Source: Spirochaetaceae bacterium
GTDB lineage: Bacteria; Spirochaetota; Spirochaetia; Treponematales; Breznakiellaceae
DNA: 12,075 bases
Reading direction: 5' to 3'
Assembly (NCBI GenBank): GCA_031256815.1
Contig: JAIRPU010000178.1
Coordinates: 1 to 12,075, forward strand
Within the stretch, counting starts at the first letter, position 1. Each line of letters starts with the position of its first letter. Positions 1-6,831 of this stretch are shown here, piece by piece. Both the position numbers and the translations under genes were made by a program. The notes under the pieces were generated by a model. The model made no database searches. It had not been told where the DNA came from and was given only the letters and a program-made list of their open reading frames with translations.

Positions 1-2
1 AA

Positions 3-1802
3 TCTACAGCGGTCAAGTACATGAAGAAATTCATCGAAAAGAGTTATGGCAAGAAAGGCGCCGACATAGTAGAAAAGAACAACAAAACTGTTGATATGTC
101 GCTCTCTGGTGTGGAAGAGGTAAAGTACCCCTCATCGGTTTCCGGCTCAATACACCGCAAGGTTCCGTTTGCCACTTCAAAAGATTCATGGATAAAAGAA
201 GTGCTTGGCGCTATGTCGGTACAGGAAGGCGATAAACTGCCTGTTTCAAAATTGCCGGAAGACGGCACATTCCCAACGGCAACCACGCAGTTTGAGAAAC
301 GCGCCGTTGCCGAACGTGTTCCAGAATGGCTGCCGGAAGCCTGTATTCAATGCGGCCAATGCTCTATGGTTTGTTCCCATGCGTGTATCCGTATGAAGAT
401 GCTGGATAATAGCGCGGCAGATAAAGCGCCGTCCGGCTTCAAATTCGCCGAAAACAAACCAAAGCCGGTGGATGGGAAAAAGGTTGCGCTTGCCATATCC
501 GCAGAAGATTGTATGGAATGTGGCCTCTGCATAAACACCTGCCCGGCTCCAGGCAAAGCGCTGCGCTGGATAAACTATGCCGACAATCCAAAGTACCACG
601 AGGAACAGGTTGCCGCATGGGATTACTTTCTTAAACTGCCGGAAACTCCAGCGAACGAGCTTAACCTTAACGCTCCAAAGGGGCTTGCCTACAAGCGGCC
701 GCTTTTTGAGTTCTCCGGCGCGTGCGGCGGCTGCGGCGAGACTCCTTATGTTAAACTGCTTTCGCAGCTTTTTGGAGACCGCGCGGTTATTGCCAACGCG
801 ACAGGCTGTTCTTCAATTTATGGCGGTAACCTTCCCACAACGCCTTATGCAAAACGCGCGGATGGGCGCGGTCCGGCATGGTCAAACAGCCTTTTTGAAG
901 ATGCCGCGGAATTCGGTCTTGGAATGCGGCTTACCAGTGATAAGCTTGCCGAACATGCACGCGAAGTAGCGGTGCAGGCCAAATCCGAAGGAATTTGCAC
1001 GGCGCTTTTGGAAAAAATACTTGGTCAGGCGCAGGACGACGATGCCGGTATAGATGCGCAGCGCAGGAATGTTGACGAACTTAAGGCGGCGCTTGCAAAA
1101 GAAAGCAAACCTGTAGCAAAAAATCTTATATCGCTTGCCGACCATTTTGTAAAACGCAGCGTGTGGATTTTGGGCGGCGATGGCTGGGCCTACGATATAG
1201 GATACGGCGGTCTTGACCATGTACTTGCAAGCGGGCGGAATGTAAACCTCCTTGTTATGGATACCGAAGTTTATTCAAACACCGGCGGCCAAATGTCAAA
1301 GGCGACTCCTGTTGGCGCAATTGCAAAATTCGCGGCCGCGGGTAAAGAAATAACCAAAAAAGATCTTGGCGCTATGGCAATGAGTTATGGCTATGTCTAT
1401 GTTGCAAAAATTTCTATGGGCGCGAATATGGCGCAGACAATAAAAGCCTTTCGTGAAGCAGAAAGCTATCCGGGCACATCGATAATTATCGCTTATTCTC
1501 ACTGCATTAACCATGGTATTGATATGTCCAAGGGTTTGGAGCAGCAGAAAGCGGCGGTAACATCCGGACTTTGGCCGCTCTATCGCTACGACCCGCGGCT
1601 TAAAAACGAAGCCAAAAACCCGTTCCAGCTTGACAGCAAAGAGGCTACAACTGCTCTTGAAGACTTTATGTACAAAGAAGTGCGCTTTAAGAGCCTTAAA
1701 GCCGCCTCTCCAGACCGTGCCGACGCTCTTCTTGCAAAAGCAAAAGCGCAGGTCGAGCGAATCTGGAAGGAATACAAGTATTTAAGTGAAAGGCCGTTCT
1801 AA
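3..1802 (+). CDS. nifJ: Pyruvate:ferredoxin (flavodoxin) oxidoreductase, C-terminal half (5' partial)
   Basis: Oxidatively decarboxylates pyruvate with CoA to acetyl-CoA and CO2, passing electrons to ferredoxin or flavodoxin in the cytoplasm. The frame is open to the left edge (S-T-A-V-K-Y precede the first ATG at 21), so that ATG is internal; the family is roughly 1,170-1,200 residues and about 599 are here. Numbering from the ATG at 21: an EKR-type linker region near residues 25-95; a two-cluster ferredoxin domain with CxxCxxCxxxC at C108/C111/C114/C118 and again at C164/C167/C170/C174; then the thiamine diphosphate domain with C235 and C238 (CGGCGE), C263 and C495 (HCINHG) as likely ligands of the proximal 4Fe-4S cluster. 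GDGWAYDIG (386-394) and the D-T-E-V-Y-S-N-T-G-G stretch (414-423) are the TPP/Mg signature. All catalytic cysteines are present. It ends at TAA and is followed by a terminator. Confidence 0.97.
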   Translation, partial: STAVKYMKKFIEKSYGKKGADIVEKNNKTVDMSLSGVEEVKYPSSVSGSIHRKVPFATSKDSWIKEVLGAMSVQEGDKLPVSKLPEDGTFPTATTQFEKRAVAERVPEWLPEACIQCGQCSMVCSHACIRMKMLDNSAADKAPSGFKFAENKPKPVDGKKVALAISAEDCMECGLCINTCPAPGKALRWINYADNPKYHEEQVAAWDYFLKLPETPANELNLNAPKGLAYKRPLFEFSGACGGCGETPYVKLLSQLFGDRAVIANATGCSSIYGGNLPTTPYAKRADGRGPAWSNSLFEDAAEFGLGMRLTSDKLAEHAREVAVQAKSEGICTALLEKILGQAQDDDAGIDAQRRNVDELKAALAKESKPVAKNLISLADHFVKRSVWILGGDGWAYDIGYGGLDHVLASGRNVNLLVMDTEVYSNTGGQMSKATPVGAIAKFAAAGKEITKKDLGAMAMSYGYVYVAKISMGANMAQTIKAFREAESYPGTSIIIAYSHCINHGIDMSKGLEQQKAAVTSGLWPLYRYDPRLKNEAKNPFQLDSKEATTALEDFMYKEVRFKSLKAASPDRADALLAKAKAQVERIWKEYKYLSERPF

Positions 1803-1824
1803 GCGCAGGTAAAGACGGTACCGG

Positions 1825-1849
1825 CTGCCGCCGCGTAACGCGGCGGCAG
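1825..1849. repeat. GC-rich perfect inverted repeat (11-bp stem)
   Basis: CTGCCGCCGCG at 1825-1835 pairs perfectly with 1839-1849 around a TAA loop. It lies 23 bp past the nifJ stop and immediately before the second hairpin. No T-run follows on either strand, so alone it is not a canonical terminator. It could stabilise the mRNA 3' end or assist the next hairpin. Confidence 0.7.
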
Positions 1850-1852
1850 AGT

Positions 1853-1892
1853 AAAAAACCCTGCGTCCGCTATGCGGGCGCAGGGTTTTTTT
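1853..1892. terminator. Bidirectional intrinsic terminator between nifJ and the PHP gene
   Basis: The stem runs 1853-1870 against 1874-1891 with a TAT loop. It is 18 bp including an A6/T6 flank and one G-U pair, with a GC-rich core (CCCTGCG / CGCAGGG). The + strand ends in seven T; the - strand ends in six T. It therefore fits termination of both nifJ (+) and the convergent PHP-ended operon (-). Confidence 0.9.
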
Positions 1893-1934
1893 AACGGAAA
1901 TATCGGTTTTAATTTCAGGTATATTTAACCGTTA

Positions 1935-2795
1935 TTAACGCATCCCGCTTATAAGTTTATCTGTTATTTCAATGCCATCGCAGCAGCGGCCAAGTTTACG
2001 GTCGCGCCTGTCGCCGTGGAAATCGCTGCCGGCGCTTATACAAAAATCAAACTCCGCTGCCAGCGCGCAAAAACGTTTCGCCTCATGTTTTGTTGATATA
2101 GGATGCCATGCTTCGATACCGTCAAGCCCCGCTTTTTTTAAATGCGTTAATACTTCAGGAAGCCGCCCCCATGAAATATAAAGCGAAGCAGGATGCGCCA
2201 GAATAGCTAGTCCGCCGGATTCTTTAATTGCGGAAATTGCGCGGTGCAGTTTTATTCCGCCTTTTGGCTCGTAAAGCTGCTTTCCCTTTGAAAGATACTT
2301 GTTAAACGCTTCTTCCGTTGTACGCACAATTTTTTTATTTATTAAAAAACCGGCAAAATGAGGACGCCCTATATACGCCGTATATGCGCCGCGCGCCAAA
2401 GGACGAATCTCATCAAGCGTAGCGGCTATTCCAAGTTCATTCATTTTTGCGATTATTTTTTTGTTTCTCGTTTCGCGCTGCCGCTGTAACTCGTGCAGCA
2501 CTCGTTTTAATTTTGGCGAAGGTTTTTCAAGATAAAGACCTAAAAGATGAAAATCCCGTTTTTCCATTTTTTCCATTGCGCCTGTATCAGGCCAGTCAAT
2601 TTGAAGTTCTACGCCACGGATAAAATTTATGCCTGCCGCACGCGCGGCAGAGGCGGCTTCATCAAGCCCTTCCATTGTGTCATGGTCTGTAAGCGCAAGC
2701 TTTTCTATTCCCGCCTCTTTAGCCGCCGCAATAAGTTCCGAAGGCGAAAGCAATCCATCGCTTGCCGTAGAGTGAGTGTGAAAGTCCAGTTTCAT
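1935..2795 (-). CDS. PHP-domain metal-dependent phosphoesterase (RNase AM/YciV-like)
   Basis: Likely a metal-dependent phosphoesterase of the PHP family, whose closest characterised relatives (E. coli YciV/RNase AM and similar proteins) hydrolyse 3',5'-nucleoside bisphosphates or short RNA 5' ends. The 286 residues match the family's usual size. Metal ligands visible: H6 and H8 (DFHTHS), D13, D37-H38 (LTDHD), E63 (GVEL), H83 (FHLLG), H201 (LAHP), and D258/H260 (GSDFHG). Cytoplasmic, no signal peptide. The ATG overlaps the larE stop as ATGA (2792-2795), so the gene is probably translationally coupled and is last in the operon. The exact substrate is inferred from family only. Confidence 0.9.
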   Translation of the reverse strand: MKLDFHTHSTASDGLLSPSELIAAAKEAGIEKLALTDHDTMEGLDEAASAARAAGINFIRGVELQIDWPDTGAMEKMEKRDFHLLGLYLEKPSPKLKRVLHELQRQRETRNKKIIAKMNELGIAATLDEIRPLARGAYTAYIGRPHFAGFLINKKIVRTTEEAFNKYLSKGKQLYEPKGGIKLHRAISAIKESGGLAILAHPASLYISWGRLPEVLTHLKKAGLDGIEAWHPISTKHEAKRFCALAAEFDFCISAGSDFHGDRRDRKLGRCCDGIEITDKLISGMR

Positions 2796-3601
2796 TTAAC
2801 GGTTCCAAGTTCAACATTCAAACTGCCCGTTTTATAACCTTCCAGCTCCAGCGCGACAAATAAAAAACCAAACGATTTTAAACGGCGCGAAACTTCATCT
2901 AAAAACACTTCATCAAAAAAACGCTGCCTTTCGCCAGGCGCAACCTCAATTCGCGCTATATTGGCATGACTTCTTACCCTGAATTGAACAAAGCCAATGG
3001 AGCGCAGATAATCTTCGGCATTTTCCACTCTTTTTAACTTTTCGGCATCAAGAAACTCGCCGTATGGAAAGCGCGAAGCAAGACAGGCGTATGCAGGTTT
3101 ATTCCATGTCGGCAGGTTAAAATCGCGGGAAAGTTCGCGGATTTCGGCTTTGGTAAACCCTGTCCGGCGTAATGGACTTAATATTTTTAATTCGTTAAGC
3201 GCCCGCAGTCCCGGCCTGTAATCCGATTCATCATCTTTATTTGAACCGTCTATTACCGTTTCTATTCCAATTTTGACCGCCGCTTCGCGTATTGCGCCGA
3301 ACTCAATCTTTTTGCAAAAATAACACCGGTCTTTTGGATTTGCGGCAACTTCATCGTCTATTTTGGATTCTTTTAAAAGTATATGACGAATACCGCAAAA
3401 ATCCGCAAGTTTTTTTGCAGAATTAAGTTCGCTTTCCGGCAGCATTGGCGATACAACTGTTATTGCCGCACAATTTTCCGCGCCAACAGCCTCACGCGCT
3501 GCATAGCATAAAAATGATGAATCGACGCCTCCGGAAAAAGCTACGGCAATTTTTTTATAAGCTGCCAAAAGCTCCAATAAATCTTTATATTTTTGATTCA
3601 T
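2792..3601 (-). CDS. larE: LarE-type ATP-dependent sulfur transferase, probable [4Fe-4S] variant
   Basis: LarE proteins supply sulfur to the nickel-pincer (NPN) cofactor of lactate racemase and related LarA enzymes, after ATP activates the substrate carboxylate. The PP-loop SGGVDSS is at residues 24-29 region, DGSNKDD follows at 118-124, and ACLASRFPYG at 172-181 carries C173, the position of the sacrificial cysteine of Lactobacillus LarE. C93 and C96 in DRCYFCK (91-97) give a third and second cysteine, a pattern reported for LarE homologues that bind a 4Fe-4S cluster and use it as sulfur carrier. The length of 269 residues is normal. No larA, larB or larC lies in the window, so the nickel enzyme served is unknown. 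The ATG at 3599-3601 has no Shine-Dalgarno. The gene is 21 bp after nusB and overlaps the PHP gene. Confidence 0.93.
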   Translation of the reverse strand: MNQKYKDLLELLAAYKKIAVAFSGGVDSSFLCYAAREAVGAENCAAITVVSPMLPESELNSAKKLADFCGIRHILLKESKIDDEVAANPKDRCYFCKKIEFGAIREAAVKIGIETVIDGSNKDDESDYRPGLRALNELKILSPLRRTGFTKAEIRELSRDFNLPTWNKPAYACLASRFPYGEFLDAEKLKRVENAEDYLRSIGFVQFRVRSHANIARIEVAPGERQRFFDEVFLDEVSRRLKSFGFLFVALELEGYKTGSLNVELGTVK

Positions 3602-3622
3602 GTTAATTATAATACATCAAAA

Positions 3623-4051
3623 TTAATTTTTAATAACATTCGGCTTAACTGTTTCTTTGTTGATATTATCCAAAACAGCGTTTATAAATTTTAACGAACC
3701 GGACGCGCCATACTCTTTGCATATACAAATGGCCTCCTCTATTACAATGCCCGCGCTTTCTTTTTGATATAACAACGAGTATAAACTTGTCCGTAAAATT
3801 GCCAAATCCACTTTTTTTAGCCTGGAAAAATCCCAGTTTCTAAGATGCAGTTTGATTTTAGCGTCGATTTCATCAAGATTTTCTATTGTTCCGGCGGCAA
3901 GATTCCGCGCAAAATCAAGTACGCCGGAGTCAATACGTTCTAATTTATCTGCTTCCCAGTCAAACTCAAGAAGCGTTTCAAGCGGCGTTCCTGATACATC
4001 AAAACAGTAAAGCGCCTGAAACGCCAATACCCGTGCTTTTCTGCGGGACAT
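3623..4051 (-). CDS. nusB: Transcription antitermination factor NusB
   Basis: NusB binds boxA RNA with NusE (S10) and assembles the antitermination complex on rRNA operons. The 142-residue all-helical protein starts with the family's typical SRRKARVLAFQALYCFD, has LKKVDLAILRTSLYSLLY in the middle and ends with the conserved EEAICICKEYGASGSLKFIN and VLDNI segments (I quote these only as landmarks). The length is typical. Its ATG shares one base with the stop of the upstream SurA-like gene (TAATG at 4049-4053) and no Shine-Dalgarno is visible, so translation probably depends on coupling. It sits second in the four-gene operon. Confidence 0.95.
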   Translation of the reverse strand: MSRRKARVLAFQALYCFDVSGTPLETLLEFDWEADKLERIDSGVLDFARNLAAGTIENLDEIDAKIKLHLRNWDFSRLKKVDLAILRTSLYSLLYQKESAGIVIEEAICICKEYGASGSLKFINAVLDNINKETVKPNVIKN

Positions 4052-5124
4052 TAGAAATTCAAATTCTGTTCAACCACAGAGAACGGGTTGCCTTTGCGAA
4101 GCTCCGCTATAAGCTCTTCCTGTGCTTTTAATACCACTTCCTGTTGTTTTTGAACGCTAAGCCCTTCTTGAATATACATCCGCACTGTAAGCGGCCGGCC
4201 CTGCAGCTGCACCTGCCATTCTGGCGGAACATTCAAAATAACATCGTCAATTCCAAGCAGCTTTTGCGGATACTTGCCGGTAGCTTTTATGATAAAAAAC
4301 CCTTTTACCATATCCGTATTAACTTCGATTAATGACGAAACTTTGCCCTGTTCAAGATTGAATACCGTATCAAGAAAGCTATCCGGCCATTGCTTTGAAT
4401 TTCTTTGAAGAAGCTGATTTGCGGCCGCGCGGTATGAAACATTTGGAACGCGTCCCTGTAAAACTTTTTCGTCAAAAGTACTCGCATTACCGCCAATCTC
4501 TTTTGAAAGCTTGTTGGCTTCGCTTCTTGCAGAGGCTTTTTCGGAATCGGTTTTCCATGGCACTATAATTACAGAAAATTCAACAGTTTCCGGCTGAACA
4601 AATTCAGAAGAATTTTTTGAATAAAACTTTTTTATCTCGTCATCGGTCGGAGGTTTTGTGTTTTGAAACAGGTCGCGTTTTTTTTCGAGTAAATACTTTT
4701 GAACAACAAGCTGTTTGCGGTATTGCTCTCTAAAAGAAGGCAAATCCATTCCCGTCTGCCGCTTAATTGCGTCCGCAAATTCAGAGTCGCTTGGAGCGCG
4801 CCCAAGCTGCGCGGCAAGCTGTGATTTTGTTTCGTTTATACGCTGATTTACTTCAGAATCGCTTACCGTTACATGGTCACGGTCGGCGGCCTGTAACGCA
4901 AGACGCTGATTTATCATGCTATTAAGTACTTCGCGCCGTTCTTCTGCGTTAAGAGAACGCCCTGTGGCCTTTTCCAGTGTATCTACTTCGTTTTTAAGTT
5001 GTTTAACGGTTATTGCTTCGGTCTTGGTAAGCCTGACCGTTGCTACGGTTTCAAGCTCCTTGTTCTGAGGAAAAACTAGTGCGGCGGCAAGAAAGTTTAA
5101 ATAAATAAATAGATATCGTCTCAT
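4051..5124 (-). CDS. SurA-like secreted chaperone / peptidyl-prolyl isomerase-type protein
   Basis: Probably a periplasmic chaperone of the SurA type that handles outer-membrane proteins. Residues 1 to about 20 form a signal peptide (MRR, then a hydrophobic run LFIYLNFLAAALVF); there is no lipobox cysteine. A SurA_N-like helical domain covers roughly 25-165 (typical segment EVLNSMINQRLALQAA at 65-80). Roughly 170-285 resembles a parvulin fold: it ends with the characteristic FNLEQGKVSSLIEV and KGFFIIKA strands, but the usual HIL active-site strand is replaced by VEFSVIIVPW, so isomerase activity is doubtful. Helical tail to 357. AAGGA at 5131-5135 is a good Shine-Dalgarno for the ATG, and a promoter lies just upstream. 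First gene of the operon with nusB, larE and PHP. Confidence 0.82.
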   Translation of the reverse strand: MRRYLFIYLNFLAAALVFPQNKELETVATVRLTKTEAITVKQLKNEVDTLEKATGRSLNAEERREVLNSMINQRLALQAADRDHVTVSDSEVNQRINETKSQLAAQLGRAPSDSEFADAIKRQTGMDLPSFREQYRKQLVVQKYLLEKKRDLFQNTKPPTDDEIKKFYSKNSSEFVQPETVEFSVIIVPWKTDSEKASARSEANKLSKEIGGNASTFDEKVLQGRVPNVSYRAAANQLLQRNSKQWPDSFLDTVFNLEQGKVSSLIEVNTDMVKGFFIIKATGKYPQKLLGIDDVILNVPPEWQVQLQGRPLTVRMYIQEGLSVQKQQEVVLKAQEELIAELRKGNPFSVVEQNLNF

Positions 5125-5130
5125 CTGATT

Positions 5131-5135
5131 TCCTT
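5131..5135 (-). promoter_or_regulatory. Ribosome binding site of the SurA-like gene
   Basis: AAGGA on the minus strand, 6 nt before the ATG at 5122-5124. It supports this start, which also gives a complete signal peptide. Confidence 0.7.
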
Positions 5136-5142
5136 GAATTTA

Positions 5143-5171
5143 ATCATAGCATAGCATATTTTTAATTTCAA
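5143..5171 (-). promoter_or_regulatory. Sigma-70-type promoter of the SurA-like/nusB/larE/PHP operon
   Basis: On the minus strand TTGAAA (5166-5171) and TATGAT (5143-5148) are separated by exactly 17 bp. The -10 box is in a TATGC-TATGC-TATGAT stretch, so alternative -10 registers exist. A start about 7 nt beyond the -10 leaves a very short leader ending in the AAGGA site. Confidence 0.7.
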
Positions 5172-5222
5172 TAGCGCGCATTGAGTTTGACAAAGGCCGG
5201 GTAAAAAGCGCATTTAAATATT

Positions 5223-5251
5223 CGCAAAATTTGATATTGAATAAGTTTGCG
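5223..5251. repeat. Imperfect inverted repeat in the divergent promoter region
   Basis: CGCAAAATT (5223-5231) and AAGTTTGCG (5243-5251) are 9-bp arms matching at 8 positions around an 11-nt AT-rich spacer. It lies between the SurA-like and spiro-SPASM genes, 45 bp before the latter. It could be an operator or a leader hairpin. A weak -35-like TTGATA (5231-5236) overlaps it with no clear -10. In an AT-rich intergenic region such a dyad can occur by chance. Confidence 0.35.
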
Positions 5252-5295
5252 TTATTTCATAGCGCGGGTTTCAAATAGTTTAGCCGATAATCGAA

Positions 5296-6831
5296 GTGAT
5301 GAATACTATAGCGATTCTGTTTGGAGCGGAACTTAGAGACACCGCTTTTGAGGAGCTTATGCCTGGTAAAAGCGCATTTCTGCTCACTTTAACGCGCGTC
5401 CGCGAGTTTGAGGGCATAACAAAAATAGCGCTTTTAACCGGAGATGAATTTAATGAGGAACGCATCCCGCAATCTGCTGGTCCGCTGGTATTGATAAAAA
5501 AAACAGTTTGGAACACAAAAATCCTGCTGGATACTATTTGCGAACTTTCCGCCGGTTTCGATTTAATTTATTTTGCCTGGGCTGATACCCCTCTTATTGA
5601 CGCGGAATTAAGCCGCGCAATAAAAAACCGGATTATAAAATACGCCGGGGAATATGGTTATGCGGACGGCTGGCCGCAGGGGCTTTCGCCCGAATTGTTT
5701 TTGCCTTCTACCGCAGTTTTTCTTGCCAAAATCGCGGAGGGCTCGCAGGAAGCTGTAAGGCGCGATACGATTTTTTCTGTGATACAAAAAGATATAAATT
5801 CTTTTGATATAGAAACAGAGCTTGCGCCGGTTGACCTTCGCTCTTACCGCCTTCTTTTTGCCGCGGATTCCCGCCGGAATTTGCTTTTGCTTCGGCGTTT
5901 TTTAGAAGCGGGATGGCGGGATTATAATGACGCCGCTCCGCTTATCGCAAAACATCCTGAATTTTTACGCACATTGCCGGCATTTTTTCCAATAATGGTA
6001 TGCAGCGTCTGCCCTCAAAAATGCAAATTCTGCCCTTATTCTAAAAACAGTCCGGCGGCTGAATTCATGCAGCCTGAAAGGTTTTCTTCAATCCTCGATA
6101 AAATAATCGCGTTTTCAGGCGATGCGGTAATAGACATTTCGCTTTGGGGCGAGCTTGCGCTGCACCCGGCAAGGATTGAACTTATAGCGGCGGTACTTGA
6201 GCGGCCGCAGCTTTCGCTGGTTATAGAAACCTGCGGAATTGGCTGGCAACCTGGTGATGTGGAAAAAATAGCCGCGTTAAATGCCGGTGCAAAACCAAGA
6301 TTAAACCTTATGGCGCCTGTTTCGTGGATAGTTTCGCTGGATTCGGCCTCTCCGGAACGTTATTTTAACCTGCACGGCGAAGGCTTCGAAGAGGCGGCAG
6401 GTTTTGCAAAAACTCTGCTCGGCGCATTTGATAAAACGGTTTATGTTCAGGCGCTTAGAATGCGCGGCGAAGAAGACGACGCCGAAGCGTTCTACCGGTT
6501 TTGGAAAGACGCCGGCGCCGAAGTTATAATTCAAAAATACAATAATTTTTGCGCTTCGCTAAGCGATGAATCGGCGGGCGACATAAGTCCTCTACACCGG
6601 CAGCCATGCTGGCATATTATGCGCGATTTTCCAATAATGCTGGACGGTTCAGTGCCGGTTTGCAGGGAACGCCAAGCGGCCGGCGATACAGAGTTTTTGG
6701 CCGCGGCCGGCGCAGATACGACGTTTGAAACCGCATGGGAACGTGGAGCCGCGCTCTATGCTGAACATTGCGCGGGGCGCTGGAGCGCTCTTTGCGAACG
6801 CTGCGATGAATACTACACATTCAACTTTTGA
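5296..6831 (+). CDS. Spiro-SPASM protein: radical SAM/SPASM enzyme with N-terminal nucleotidyltransferase-like region
   Basis: A radical SAM enzyme of the spirochaete-restricted spiro-SPASM type; its substrate is unknown. Three regions are visible in 511 residues. Residues 1 to about 225 resemble a GT-A/nucleotidyltransferase fold (AILFGAEL at 6-13, WADTPL at 95-100 like the D-x-P-hydrophobic strand of that fold). The radical SAM core has CPQKCKFC with C239, C243 and C246 as CX3CX2C, and SLWGELALHP with G285-E286 as the SAM-binding GE motif. The C-terminal SPASM region has C438, C456, C492, C500 and C503 to hold auxiliary Fe-S clusters. A GTG at 5296 and an ATG at 5299 are adjacent; the ATG (510 residues) is equally likely, and no good Shine-Dalgarno discriminates. 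Its last 26 bp overlap the downstream glycosyltransferase gene. Cytoplasmic; no signal peptide. Confidence 0.88.
   Translation: MMNTIAILFGAELRDTAFEELMPGKSAFLLTLTRVREFEGITKIALLTGDEFNEERIPQSAGPLVLIKKTVWNTKILLDTICELSAGFDLIYFAWADTPLIDAELSRAIKNRIIKYAGEYGYADGWPQGLSPELFLPSTAVFLAKIAEGSQEAVRRDTIFSVIQKDINSFDIETELAPVDLRSYRLLFAADSRRNLLLLRRFLEAGWRDYNDAAPLIAKHPEFLRTLPAFFPIMVCSVCPQKCKFCPYSKNSPAAEFMQPERFSSILDKIIAFSGDAVIDISLWGELALHPARIELIAAVLERPQLSLVIETCGIGWQPGDVEKIAALNAGAKPRLNLMAPVSWIVSLDSASPERYFNLHGEGFEEAAGFAKTLLGAFDKTVYVQALRMRGEEDDAEAFYRFWKDAGAEVIIQKYNNFCASLSDESAGDISPLHRQPCWHIMRDFPIMLDGSVPVCRERQAAGDTEFLAAAGADTTFETAWERGAALYAEHCAGRWSALCERCDEYYTFNF

Noticed and set aside
21..23. ATG at 21 as the real start of nifJ
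   Set aside because: The frame is open to the window edge and the protein lacks the N-terminal domains of a PFOR of normal length, so the gene starts upstream of the window.
577..969. 130-residue open frame overlapping nifJ in another + frame
   Set aside because: nifJ is fully conserved over this stretch, and the alternative reading has no motif.
6725..6805. Upstream start (6725) for the glycosyltransferase-like gene, adding 27 residues
   Set aside because: The extra residues come from the out-of-frame SPASM C-terminus and look unlike a domain. Starting at 6806 leaves a modest 26-bp overlap and still gives a full GT2-like protein.
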